From JBDTMC01 sp039934475 (GTDB taxonomy: Bacteria; Acidobacteriota; Terriglobia; Bryobacterales; Bryobacteraceae), in contig JBDTMC010000072.1 of NCBI GenBank assembly GCA_039934475.1, forward strand, positions 1 to 22,443: a stretch of 22,443 nt of DNA. Reading direction: 5' to 3'. The position numbers and the translations under genes are program-made. Positions within the stretch are counted from its first letter, which is position 1. Each line of letters starts with the position of its first letter. Shown here one piece after another: positions 6,194-13,876 of the stretch. The notes under the pieces are model-generated. The model worked only from the letters and a program-made list of their open reading frames with translations. It did no database searches and was not told the DNA's origin.

Positions 6194-7432
6194 ATGCGGA
6201 TCACGAAAGTCCAGCCGATACTGCTGTCCTATCCATTAACCGATCCCCTCAAACTACAGTACCACGGAGGCGAGCGTACTATCCTCAAACGTGATGCCAT
6301 GCTGATCCGTGTGGAAACTGACTCCGGCTTGATCGGCTATGCCCCCGGGGAAGGCAGCGAACGGTGCCGCGATTTGATTCAAACGCAGATAGCGCCTTTC
6401 CTTGAAGGACATGCGCTGGGTGATCCCGACGCCACGCGGGTCCTTTTCCTGAAGTCTGCGGCAGCCACGCCCGAGGGGTGGAAGGCCTACGGAATGGTGG
6501 AGGTGGCGCTGTACGATCTGGTGGGAAAACTCCGCGGCTTCCCCGTTTCGGAACTCTTGGGAGGCCGGGTTCGCGATCGGATCCGGCTCTATGGGAGCGC
6601 GGGGATGTATATGCCTCCGGAGAAGTACGCGCAGGAGGCCGCAGCGGTGGCGGCCCTCGGATTTCGCGCCTATAAAATGCGGCCAGGGATGGGACCGGAG
6701 CAGGATGTGGAGACGGTGCGGCAAATGCGCGATGCCGTAGGACCGGACTTCGACCTGATGGTGGACGGGCACACGTGGTGGCGAATGGGGGACCGGAACT
6801 ACTCGGCGCAAACGGTTGAGGATCTGGCGAAAGAACTGGCGGAGTATCACATCGCGTGGCTGGAGGAACCGCTGCCCCCGGCCGATCACCGCGCCTACCG
6901 GCGTTTGAAAGAGTTGGACTACGTGCCCTTGGCAAGCGGAGAGCACGAACCAAACGAGGAGAATTTCCTCGACCTGATCATGACCGGGTGTGTCGATTAC
7001 GTGCAGATGGACGTCATCTGCCAGGGCGGGTATGCGGTGGGCCGACGGCTGTTTCCGGAAGTCGCGAGGGCTGAGTTGTCGTTTGCGTTCCATAGTTGGG
7101 GGACGGCGTTGGAGGTGGTGGCGGCGGCGCACCTCGGCATCTGTTGGTCCGAATCCGTAACGGCCTGGTTGGAGTATCCGTGCTATTCGAGCCCGGAGAG
7201 GGCCGGGATGTACCCGTTTCCCCTGGCGGCGGAGATGCTTAAAAAGCCGCTTGAAATTGACGATGGCGATCTGCTGGTGCCGCGCGGGCCGGGCCTTGGG
7301 GTGGAGATCGATGAAAGCGTAATTGACCGCTACCCGTGGATTCCGGGTCCGTGGTCATATTTTGATTTGATCTCGCCGCCTGGGAAATGGAGTGTTTCGG
7401 GCGATCATTCGCAGCCATGGTCGGACCGCTAG
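6194..7432 (+). CDS. Mandelate racemase/muconate lactonizing-type enolase-superfamily enzyme
   Basis: A 412-residue enzyme with the N-terminal capping domain (about 1-125) and the beta-barrel. Barrel residues fit the mandelate racemase subgroup: K161-x-R163 in AYKMRPG, metal ligands D191 (MVDGHTWW), E224 or E225 (WLEEPLPP) and E250 (ASGEHE), and a D273 (QMDVICQGG)/H300 (AFHSWG) dyad. Such enzymes abstract a proton alpha to a carboxylate, usually racemising or dehydrating sugar acids. KxR in place of KxK and the DGHTWW loop do not identify a substrate. The likely role is acid-sugar dehydration. No clear Shine-Dalgarno precedes the ATG. It overlaps the following deacetylase gene. Tail residues after about 385 are unusual and may be loosely conserved. 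Confidence 0.85.
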   Translation: MRITKVQPILLSYPLTDPLKLQYHGGERTILKRDAMLIRVETDSGLIGYAPGEGSERCRDLIQTQIAPFLEGHALGDPDATRVLFLKSAAATPEGWKAYGMVEVALYDLVGKLRGFPVSELLGGRVRDRIRLYGSAGMYMPPEKYAQEAAAVAALGFRAYKMRPGMGPEQDVETVRQMRDAVGPDFDLMVDGHTWWRMGDRNYSAQTVEDLAKELAEYHIAWLEEPLPPADHRAYRRLKELDYVPLASGEHEPNEENFLDLIMTGCVDYVQMDVICQGGYAVGRRLFPEVARAELSFAFHSWGTALEVVAAAHLGICWSESVTAWLEYPCYSSPERAGMYPFPLAAEMLKKPLEIDDGDLLVPRGPGLGVEIDESVIDRYPWIPGPWSYFDLISPPGKWSVSGDHSQPWSDR

Positions 7433-8106
7433 CGGGATTGGCGGCCACCGCCGGAGCGATGGCGTGGGCAGTGCGGGGGCGGGCGTCCTCAGTCTTTGCG
7501 CCGTCGGTGTGGCATGGATCGAGAAACCGGCGGACGATCGCACTGACCTTCGACGATGGGCCATCTGAATCGACGGAGGAACTGCTTAGGATTCTGGAGC
7601 AGTATGGCGTGCCGGCTACGTTCTTCGAGTGCGGCATGCATGTACGCCGGTTGCCTTCCGTGGCGCGGGCCGTCTTCGAAGCGGGCCACGAGATTGGCAA
7701 CCACACGGAAAACCACCCCTATCTTGCGCTCTGTTCGGCCGCGTTCATTCACAACGAGATGGCACGAGCGGAGGAGGCGATCACTTCGGCGACGGGATTT
7801 GCTCCGACGCTGTTTCGCGCGCCGTTCGGAGTGCGCTGGTTTGGACTGAGGGAGGCGCAGGCCGAGATTGGGCTGATGGGCGTGATGTGGACGACAATCG
7901 GGCTGGATTGGCGATTGCGTGCCCCTGAGATTGCAACCCGGGTGATGGCTGGCGCCGGCAACGGAGCGATCCTCTGCCTGCATGATGGTCGCACCAGTGA
8001 GGTGAGGCCGGACATTCGCGAAACGGTGGAGGCCGTGCGGCGGATTGTTCCGGCTTTGTTAGAGAAGGGGTACCGGTTGGAGACGGTGACGAAGCTATTG
8101 CGCTAG
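7387..8106 (+). CDS. NodB-type polysaccharide deacetylase
   Basis: A 239-residue carbohydrate esterase 4 protein that removes acetyl groups from N-acetylated or O-acetylated sugars. Motifs in order: IALTFDDGPSE (base D56 and metal D57), GNHTENHPYL (metal His 106 and 110), FRAPFGVRW (144-152) and LCLHDG (196-201, motif 5 His). A short hydrophobic stretch at about 11-29 (MVGPLAGLAATAGAMAWAV) suggests a signal or membrane anchor, so it probably acts outside the cytoplasm. Starting at ATG 7387 overlaps the racemase gene by 46 bp; ATG 7417 is an alternative that starts right at the hydrophobic stretch. GGGA sits just before 7387. Its close fusion to the racemase gene suggests co-translation; the shared substrate is unknown. 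Confidence 0.9.
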   Translation: MECFGRSFAAMVGPLAGLAATAGAMAWAVRGRASSVFAPSVWHGSRNRRTIALTFDDGPSESTEELLRILEQYGVPATFFECGMHVRRLPSVARAVFEAGHEIGNHTENHPYLALCSAAFIHNEMARAEEAITSATGFAPTLFRAPFGVRWFGLREAQAEIGLMGVMWTTIGLDWRLRAPEIATRVMAGAGNGAILCLHDGRTSEVRPDIRETVEAVRRIVPALLEKGYRLETVTKLLR

Positions 8107-8121
8107 AGAGCCCTTCACAAG

Positions 8122-8199
8122 TTATGAACCTATGCCGTTGCTGAGCCAGCCTCCGATGAAGCTTGCCAGTGCGGCGATTACCCAGATTGTTCGCTTCAT
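8122..8199 (-). CDS. Possible 25-residue single-span membrane peptide
   Basis: A short minus-strand frame: ATG at 8199, TAA at 8122, preceded by a near-ideal AGGGAGG four bases from the start. It begins MKRTIWVIAALASFIGGWL and ends in a few polar residues, so it has a positive N-terminus and one hydrophobic span. It lies 97 bp after the sugar isomerase gene and would be the last product of the long minus-strand operon. It could also be the severed signal sequence of a larger lost gene, since no frame continues. I know of no named family. Confidence comes from the ribosome binding site and the composition only. Confidence 0.45.
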   Translation of the reverse strand: MKRTIWVIAALASFIGGWLSNGIGS

Positions 8200-8296
8200 T
8201 GTGCCTCCCTGGAAGACAGTCTGAGCTTAGCCCGGGAGGACGCGCGAAGCAGTGGGAATGCGACGGGCCGCCGGAGGATTTAGACGAAGGACGGGA

Positions 8297-9139
8297 TTAG
8301 CGGGACGAATCGCGCGCGGTCTGGAAGCAGCGAAGGGCAAGATCGCGGAGGAGGAGGCTTTGCTGCCAGCGCGACGCATCTTCGTCCGGATGGGCGTAGT
8401 AGATGCCGGCGGCCAGCAGTTCCGGAGTAAAGCAAATGTAGTCCCCAGGCACGGCTTGTTTGAGGAAGCCACCGAAGGCGCGAGTCCACACGGCGCGGAA
8501 GTGCGCGATGTAGGGATGAAGCACCTCATCGCCATCATCGAGATGGACTTGCATGCGGCCCGGATTGCCGATGCGTCCATGGATGAAGGCCGCGCGCTCC
8601 AAAACCGGATCGATGAACGCCAGTTTGTTTTCAAAACCGCCGTACACCATCTCCTGGCCCGTGTACCAGTGGGAGATGTCGATGTTGAACCGGATCTGGG
8701 GAAACTGGCGGACGAACTGAACGGTGCGCCACATGTCCTGAAAGATAGTGGCGCGGTGCGTCTCAAAATAGATAGGCAGGCGGTGACGGGTGGAGGCTTC
8801 GAGCGTTGCCTCAATGAGGCGGGCCGCTTCGGCATCGTCCTCCATGCCCCAGCCGACGTGGACTGTGGCACATTCCATACCTTCTGCGGCGAGGCGTTGG
8901 ACGAGCGCTTCGGCGTCGGCAGGTTGATTGATGCGTCCACCGCCGGCGCGGCCCAGGGACAACCTTTGGCACGCCTGCGCCTGGTCCGGAGTAAGCGGTT
9001 GGACGAACTGGACTCCGTGGTAACCGGCGGCCTTGATTTCGCCAAGCCAGTCTTCGCGGCTGGGCAGACCGTTCAGGGCGAGCAGGTTGAAGTAGCAGCG
9101 CAGCGCGGGTGGGCGCGACGATCCGTCGTTGGTGTACAT
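8297..9139 (-). CDS. Sugar phosphate isomerase/epimerase (TIM barrel)
   Basis: A 280-residue protein of the xylose isomerase-like TIM-barrel superfamily, which includes hydroxypyruvate isomerase, IolE/IolI-like and ketose 3-epimerase enzymes. Metal-site candidates fall in the expected order: E126 (YFETHRA), D154 and H157 (NIDISHW), H187 (IHGRIG) and E240 (FTPELL). No signal peptide, so cytoplasmic. It begins three bases after the PhyH gene stop, indicating translational coupling. It probably isomerises or epimerises an imported sugar or oxidised sugar acid; substrate not predictable. The loop GRAGGGRINQP (64-74) near the substrate-side edge is distinctive. Length is normal for the family. Confidence 0.85.
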   Translation of the reverse strand: MYTNDGSSRPPALRCYFNLLALNGLPSREDWLGEIKAAGYHGVQFVQPLTPDQAQACQRLSLGRAGGGRINQPADAEALVQRLAAEGMECATVHVGWGMEDDAEAARLIEATLEASTRHRLPIYFETHRATIFQDMWRTVQFVRQFPQIRFNIDISHWYTGQEMVYGGFENKLAFIDPVLERAAFIHGRIGNPGRMQVHLDDGDEVLHPYIAHFRAVWTRAFGGFLKQAVPGDYICFTPELLAAGIYYAHPDEDASRWQQSLLLRDLALRCFQTARDSSR

Positions 9140-9142
9140 GGC

Positions 9143-9988
9143 CTACTCGGGAAGGGCGAGACTGCGCGCGCTGGCGTCGTTCGATTGATCGAGCCAAGCG
9201 ACGTCGGTTCCGGCGTCGGCAAAACGCTTCATTCCTGCGTGTCGAATGGCCGCATCCGGCACGGTGGCGAGCGGGGTGTACCGCGGATGGTGCGACTCCT
9301 TGTACGGATCGTTACGCGCGGCGTTATAGCAGCAGATCATTGACCAACGCGGGTTGTCGCTACGGTTCTGATCGGAGCGGTGCAACGTGTTGGCATCGAA
9401 AAACACGACGTCCCCGGGGGCAAGCTCGACATAAACCAGTTCCAAGCGCTTGGTGATCTCGTTCACGCGTTCAAGGTTAGCGCCCGCTTGATCGCCGGTG
9501 AGGACGTGTTCAATGCGACCGGCGAGATGGGAGCCACGCAACACCTGCAGGCAGCCGTTTTCCCGGGTGCACGGGTCGACGGCGATGAACGCGCTGGTGA
9601 GCAATGGAAAGAGCACGCCGTTTTGGTACCAGTAACCGTAATCCTGATGCCAAGCCCAGGCGCCGCCGACCTTGGCATCCTTCATAATCATCTTCGAATG
9701 GTAGTGATAGACTTCACCGCCGAGGATCTTTTCAGCGGACTTCACAACGGATTCGCAGCGCGCGAACATGCCATACAAGGTATCGCCGGGGTGGTTCCAC
9801 AGGGATAACCGCACGGTGCCGCCCTCGCCGTCGCCGCGTCCGAAGGAGTGCTGGTCGAGTTCCCGGTCCTGCTTGGCAGCACGCAACAGCAGGCCGATCT
9901 CGTCCGCGTCGAACATCGCCTTGGCGACTACGAAGCCATCGGCGTGGTAATCGCGAACCTGCTGGTCGGAAATAGAACCGGAGGCCAT
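9143..9988 (-). CDS. Phytanoyl-CoA dioxygenase (PhyH) family protein
   Basis: A 281-residue Fe(II)/2-oxoglutarate-type oxygenase. H114-x-D116 in WAWHQDYGYWY gives the first two iron ligands, H203 in DANTLHRSDQN the third, and R214 in NPRWSM could hold 2-oxoglutarate. The motif GCLQVLRGSH (145-154) is typical of PhyH proteins. I start at ATG 9988 (MASGSISDQQ, then DYHADGFVV, the usual family opening); the frame stays open far upstream, but there it runs antisense to other signals and through the neighbouring gene. The protein would hydroxylate or oxidatively cleave a small substrate in the cytoplasm. It lies 22 bp after a VOC gene and 3 bp before the isomerase. Iron ligands are complete, so it is probably active. 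Confidence 0.9.
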   Translation of the reverse strand: MASGSISDQQVRDYHADGFVVAKAMFDADEIGLLLRAAKQDRELDQHSFGRGDGEGGTVRLSLWNHPGDTLYGMFARCESVVKSAEKILGGEVYHYHSKMIMKDAKVGGAWAWHQDYGYWYQNGVLFPLLTSAFIAVDPCTRENGCLQVLRGSHLAGRIEHVLTGDQAGANLERVNEITKRLELVYVELAPGDVVFFDANTLHRSDQNRSDNPRWSMICCYNAARNDPYKESHHPRYTPLATVPDAAIRHAGMKRFADAGTDVAWLDQSNDASARSLALPE

Positions 9989-10010
9989 ACTCGAATGATA
10001 AGGGATGCGT

Positions 10011-10385
10011 CTACGCGGGGGGCGACAAGGATTCGGAGCCAAAGCGAAGGACGTTGCCGTCGGGATCCTCCACCTGGAATTCCAGCGCCCAGGGGAAATT
10101 GGTGGGCGGCAGGTGGAAGGTGACTCCTCTGGCGGCGAACTCCTTGTGGAGTTCGGTGGCGTCGGCAACTCCGACCCACACCCAGGCGCCACCGCGGCCT
10201 TGCCCTTGACGGGAAAGGTAGATGCCGGCGTTACCGCGATTGACGCTGGTGAAGTTGTCGTCACCCCAGCGGGCTTTCTTGAAACCCAACAGGTCGACGT
10301 AGAAGTGGAGGCTGGCCTGCATGTCTTCGACACGCAGAATGGGAGTGCTGTTTTCGAAATGAACGATTTGATGTGATTCTTCCAT
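10011..10385 (-). CDS. VOC (glyoxalase/dioxygenase superfamily) protein 1
   Basis: A 124-residue protein with the paired beta-alpha-beta-beta-beta modules of the vicinal oxygen chelate fold: TPILRVEDMQASLHFYVDLLGF in the first half, VEDPDGNVLRFGSESL in the second. The closing DPDGNVL motif is classic, and E in LEFQVEDPDGN is the usual metal-ligand position. Members include glyoxalases, dioxygenases, epimerases and resistance proteins, so a specific reaction cannot be named. It starts 4 bp after the SSS symporter stop and is followed 22 bp later by the PhyH gene, so it probably acts on the same pathway. A second VOC gene sits on the other side of the symporter. Confidence 0.85.
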   Translation of the reverse strand: MEESHQIVHFENSTPILRVEDMQASLHFYVDLLGFKKARWGDDNFTSVNRGNAGIYLSRQGQGRGGAWVWVGVADATELHKEFAARGVTFHLPPTNFPWALEFQVEDPDGNVLRFGSESLSPPA

Positions 10386-10389
10386 GGCT

Positions 10390-12117
10390 TTATCGGAAGG
10401 CGACGTAGAGGACGGCGAAGGTGAGTAAGACCGCGGCGGAATAGACGCGGTAGTCGGTAAGAAGTCCGCCGGCGGGAGCTTTCAAGGGCTCGCGCCAGCT
10501 TTCCCACACCAGAGGCTTGGCCTCGTCCTTAAGAGGCTCAGGCGTGAGGCGTGAAGCGATGATGAACCCCACACAACATACGATACACAGATTGAAGGCC
10601 GTAAGCATAAAGTCTTTCACCGTGTACTGGCGGATGACCTCGATGATGGGCGAGTAGGCGCCCAAGGATTTGCCGAAGAAGTCGAGGACGAAGAGCAGCG
10701 CGCCCGCGATGCCGCCCGTGATGAGCGTGAAAAGCGCACCCTTGGAAGAAGCCTTGCGCCAGAAGACGCCGATGACAAACACGGCGGTGATGGGAGGCGA
10801 GACATAGGAGACGAGGCGCACGAGTCCATCGTAGATAGTGTTGTAGTGGCTGAGCAGCGGCGACCAGATGATGGCAAGTATGGTGGCGACGACGGTTGTG
10901 ATTTTACCGATCACGACTAGCTGATGATCGGCAGTTTGCGGACGCCAGCGCTTGAAGATGTCGTAGGCAAACAATGTAGCCGTGGAGTTGAGCGCGGCGG
11001 AACAGGTCTGCATCGCGGCAGCGAGCATTGCCGCTGTCACCAAGCCCTTGAGGCCAGTGGGTAGCAGGTGCGTGATGAGGAATGTGTATGTGTCCGCGGC
11101 GACCTTGGGGCCTTCTCCGTTGAAGGCGTTGCTTTGAACGAGGGCGACGCAAATGGTTCCCGGCAGGACGAAGAAGAAGACCGGCAGGATCTTCAGGAAG
11201 GCACAGAAGAGGGGTCCGAGGCGCGCCTGTGTTTCGTCGCGCGCCGCGAGGACCCGCTGAACGATGGTTTGATCGGCACACCAATACCAGATGCCGAGCA
11301 CGGGGTAGCCGAGGAGGACGGAGTACCAGGGGAGACCGGAGAGATCACTGGAGTCGCGCGCCATGTTGAGGAAGTTGGAACTGGAGGCGGGGATGTCGGC
11401 TGCCGTTCCGGCCAGTGGGTGCACGTGGGTGGCTAGCGTCTGCGCGAGCATGTGCCAGCCTCCGATTTTCAGATAGGCGGCAACGGTAATGACGATGGCG
11501 CCAGCGAGGAGGAGAATCGTCTGGATGCTCTCCGTCCAGACGACGGCGAGGAGGCCTCCGATCATTGTGTAGATGCCGGTGAGGACGCCGAGGACGATGA
11601 TGAAAACCATGAGCGCGTCGATGCCCAGGATGGTGGCGCCCGGTTGCATTCCCAGGATGCCGCGCAGCACCCAGGCGGCAGTATAGAGGGCGATGCCGAT
11701 GTGAATGACGATGGCAGAGAAGAGTGAAACCACAGCGAGGACGTCGCGGCAGGGGCGACTGAAGCGGCGCTCGAGGAAGTCAGGTAGCGTAGGGACGCGG
11801 GAACGGAGATAAAGCGGCGCAAAGAAGAGCGAGAGCAGGATGAGGGTGAAGCCGGCCATCCATTCGAAGTTGCCGAAGACCAGTCCATATTTGTAAGCGG
11901 CTTCGGCGAGGCTGACGAGGTGGACCGTAGAGATGTTGGCGGCAAACATGGCGAGGCCGATGATGGGCCATGTGAGCGTGTTGCCGGCGAGGAAATAGTG
12001 GCTCCCTTCGCCCCCGCCACGACGGCGGACGAAGCCCGCGTAGCAGCCAATTGCGACAACACCAGTCATGTACAGGGCAATGACAGCCCAGTCCCAAGGG
12101 CCAACCGCGTTTTGCAT
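10390..12117 (-). CDS. Sodium:solute symporter (SSS family), sugar-type
   Basis: A 575-residue inner-membrane protein with about 13-14 hydrophobic segments. I start at ATG 12117 (MQNAVGPWDWAVIALYM), with AAGAGAA just before it; the frame is open further upstream but lies within the VOC gene. Family marks: GSHYFLAGNTLTWPIIGLAMFAANIST (near 40-65), the usual SSS region around the first spans; GIYTMIGGLLAVVWTESIQT, the SSS signature region; and IWYWCADQTIVQRVLAARD, a form seen in glucose/galactose-type SGLT relatives. It would couple sodium entry to uptake of a sugar or inositol-like solute. It lies 13 bp after one VOC gene and 4 bp before another. Confidence 0.92.
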   Translation of the reverse strand: MQNAVGPWDWAVIALYMTGVVAIGCYAGFVRRRGGGEGSHYFLAGNTLTWPIIGLAMFAANISTVHLVSLAEAAYKYGLVFGNFEWMAGFTLILLSLFFAPLYLRSRVPTLPDFLERRFSRPCRDVLAVVSLFSAIVIHIGIALYTAAWVLRGILGMQPGATILGIDALMVFIIVLGVLTGIYTMIGGLLAVVWTESIQTILLLAGAIVITVAAYLKIGGWHMLAQTLATHVHPLAGTAADIPASSSNFLNMARDSSDLSGLPWYSVLLGYPVLGIWYWCADQTIVQRVLAARDETQARLGPLFCAFLKILPVFFFVLPGTICVALVQSNAFNGEGPKVAADTYTFLITHLLPTGLKGLVTAAMLAAAMQTCSAALNSTATLFAYDIFKRWRPQTADHQLVVIGKITTVVATILAIIWSPLLSHYNTIYDGLVRLVSYVSPPITAVFVIGVFWRKASSKGALFTLITGGIAGALLFVLDFFGKSLGAYSPIIEVIRQYTVKDFMLTAFNLCIVCCVGFIIASRLTPEPLKDEAKPLVWESWREPLKAPAGGLLTDYRVYSAAVLLTFAVLYVAFR

Positions 12118-12130
12118 GGTTCTCTTAGTC

Positions 12131-12484
12131 TTATCGCACGAGGCCGGCGGCCATCGGGTGGCGGGGTTGGTATAGCCCGATTTTGCCGCCTCCGGGCAAG
12201 GTGAAGTGTGTGAGCAAACCCCAGCCGACATTGAGTGCGGGCGTACACTCGACACCGTGCCGGGCGAGGTCGTTGATCGTAGCCGGCAGGTCGTCACAGA
12301 GGAAGTAGACTTCATGCCGGCCGCCCTGGGCATCCGGGTGCACGGCAATTTCCGAAGGAGGAAGGGCGAAGATCAGCCAGCCTTGACCCGCGTCGACATG
12401 GGGGAAAGCGAGGATATCGCGGAAGAAAGCACGGTCGGCCTCTGCGTCCGTGCTATAGATGACCATATGCGCGCCAGAAATCAT
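12131..12484 (-). CDS. VOC (glyoxalase-like) protein 2
   Basis: A 117-residue VOC-fold protein: MISGAHMVIYSTDAEADRAFFRDILAF in the first module, EVYFLCDDLPATINDLARHGVE and THFTLPGGGKIGLYQPRHP in the second. H6 (AHMVIYS) is a plausible first metal ligand. The usual C-terminal metal Glu is not obvious, since the family's G.xL.L.E region reads GKIGLYQP here. It may therefore bind without catalysis or use a different metal set. It lies 9 bp after the MFS gene and 13 bp before the SSS gene. It is clearly different from VOC protein 1 and is not a recent duplicate. Confidence 0.8.
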   Translation of the reverse strand: MISGAHMVIYSTDAEADRAFFRDILAFPHVDAGQGWLIFALPPSEIAVHPDAQGGRHEVYFLCDDLPATINDLARHGVECTPALNVGWGLLTHFTLPGGGKIGLYQPRHPMAAGLVR

Positions 12485-12493
12485 GGGTGCATT

Positions 12494-13876
12494 CTACCTG
12501 ACCAGCATCTCTTCGAGTTGTTCCAGGGATTTGTCTTTGGTCTCAGGCAGCTTGGCGCGCAGGATGAGGAAGCCGGTAGCGCAGATGGCGCTGTAAACCC
12601 AGAAGGTGCCGGAGGATCCTAATCCGCGATTGAGAAAGGGGAAAGTGTAGGTGAGGACGAAGCAGGCGGCCCAGAGGGCGAAGACGCCGACGGCCATGGC
12701 CGCGCCACGAATGCGATTGGGAAAGATCTCTGAAAGGATGACCCAGGTGATTGGCGCGAGGGTCATTGAGTAGCAGGCGACAGCACCGATGACGAGTACC
12801 AGCACGGGCCAACCGCGCAGACCCATGGAGTAGCTGAGCCCGAGGAGTAGATAGATGACCGCGAGGCCGGAGGCTCCGAAGAGCATCAGCGGCCGGCGGC
12901 CCAGACGATCGACGGTGAAGATGGCGATGAAGGTGACGACGAAGCTGGTGGCGCCGGTGACGACGATATTGAAGAGCGTATCGGAGATGCGATAACCCGC
13001 GGCGGCGAAGATCTCTTCGGCGTAGTTAAAAACGACGTTGATGCCGCACCATTGCTGGAACACGGCGAGGAAGATGCCGAGCCCGAGCACGGCCCTAAGG
13101 CGGGGGTGGAAGAGTTCGCGGAAATCGACGCGTTCGGTTTCGCCCTCGAGCGTGGCTTCGATTTCACGAAGCTCACTGGCGGCGAAGGCGGTGCCGCCGA
13201 TGCGCGCCAGGATGACCGACGCGCGCTCCGGATGACCATTCTTGGCGAGCCAGCGCGGACTCTCCGGCACCACGAACATCGTGACTAGAAAGAGTAGCGA
13301 AGGGACTACGGTTGCGCCGAACATCCAGCGCCATCCGAGCTGCCCGTTCCAGGAGGCGAGGATTTGGGCGGGCGTCGCTCCGGCGGCCACCGGCTGCGCA
13401 ATCAGCCAGTTCACCACCTGCGCCGAGAGAATTCCGATGACGATGGTGAGTTGGTTGAGTGAGACAAGTTGGCCTCGGATGGCGGCCGGCGCGACCTCGG
13501 CGATATACATGGGGGAAAGACTGGAAGCGAGGCCGATAGCAACGCCGCCGAGGATGCGCCAAACGAGAAATAGGGAAAATGTTCCGGCCAGTGCCGTGCC
13601 CAGTGAACTGACGGTGAAGATGAACGCCGCGGCGAGGAGGAGACGCTTGCGGCCGAAGCGGTCACTGAGGACGCCGGAGGCCACCGCGCCCACGAGGCAG
13701 CCGATGAGGGCACTGCTCATGGCCCAGCCGATTTCGGCGGGAGTTTCGAGGTGGAAGAAGCGTTCGTAGAAGGGCTTCGCTCCGCCGATCACGACCCAGT
13801 CATAGCCGAAGAGCAAGCCACCCATTGCTGCTACGACGGAGATGAGCCAGATGTAGCGGAGGTTGTATTTGGTCAT
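12494..13876 (-). CDS. Sugar porter (MFS family) transporter
   Basis: A 460-residue inner-membrane carrier with 12 predicted spans. Sugar-porter motifs: GGLLFGYDWVVIGGA in span 1, DRFGRKRLLL between spans 2 and 3, PESPRWLAKNG before the central loop, QQWCGINVVFNYAEEIF in span 7, DRLGRRPLML between spans 8 and 9, and PETKDKSLEQLEEM at the C-terminus. It starts at ATG 13876, overlapping the TGA of the DUF5107-TPR gene as ATGA. It resembles xylose/arabinose/glucose proton symporters, and the aromatic residues of the substrate site are not distinctive enough to choose. A second, sodium-type carrier is encoded two genes downstream, so the operon may import two products. Confidence 0.95.
   Translation of the reverse strand: MTKYNLRYIWLISVVAAMGGLLFGYDWVVIGGAKPFYERFFHLETPAEIGWAMSSALIGCLVGAVASGVLSDRFGRKRLLLAAAFIFTVSSLGTALAGTFSLFLVWRILGGVAIGLASSLSPMYIAEVAPAAIRGQLVSLNQLTIVIGILSAQVVNWLIAQPVAAGATPAQILASWNGQLGWRWMFGATVVPSLLFLVTMFVVPESPRWLAKNGHPERASVILARIGGTAFAASELREIEATLEGETERVDFRELFHPRLRAVLGLGIFLAVFQQWCGINVVFNYAEEIFAAAGYRISDTLFNIVVTGATSFVVTFIAIFTVDRLGRRPLMLFGASGLAVIYLLLGLSYSMGLRGWPVLVLVIGAVACYSMTLAPITWVILSEIFPNRIRGAAMAVGVFALWAACFVLTYTFPFLNRGLGSSGTFWVYSAICATGFLILRAKLPETKDKSLEQLEEMLVR

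Noticed and set aside
8252..9343. Long plus-strand frame opposite the isomerase gene
   Set aside because: It is an antisense shadow with no recognisable domain, and the minus strand has a full set of metal ligands.
9143..10507. A 454-codon frame including the PhyH gene
   Set aside because: The part upstream of 9988 runs through the VOC gene in another frame and has low-complexity Arg/Pro/Ser content. The family's own start aligns at 9988.
10390..12348. A 652-codon version of the SSS symporter
   Set aside because: The first 77 codons overlap VOC gene 2 and have no transporter character; ATG 12117 has a ribosome binding site.
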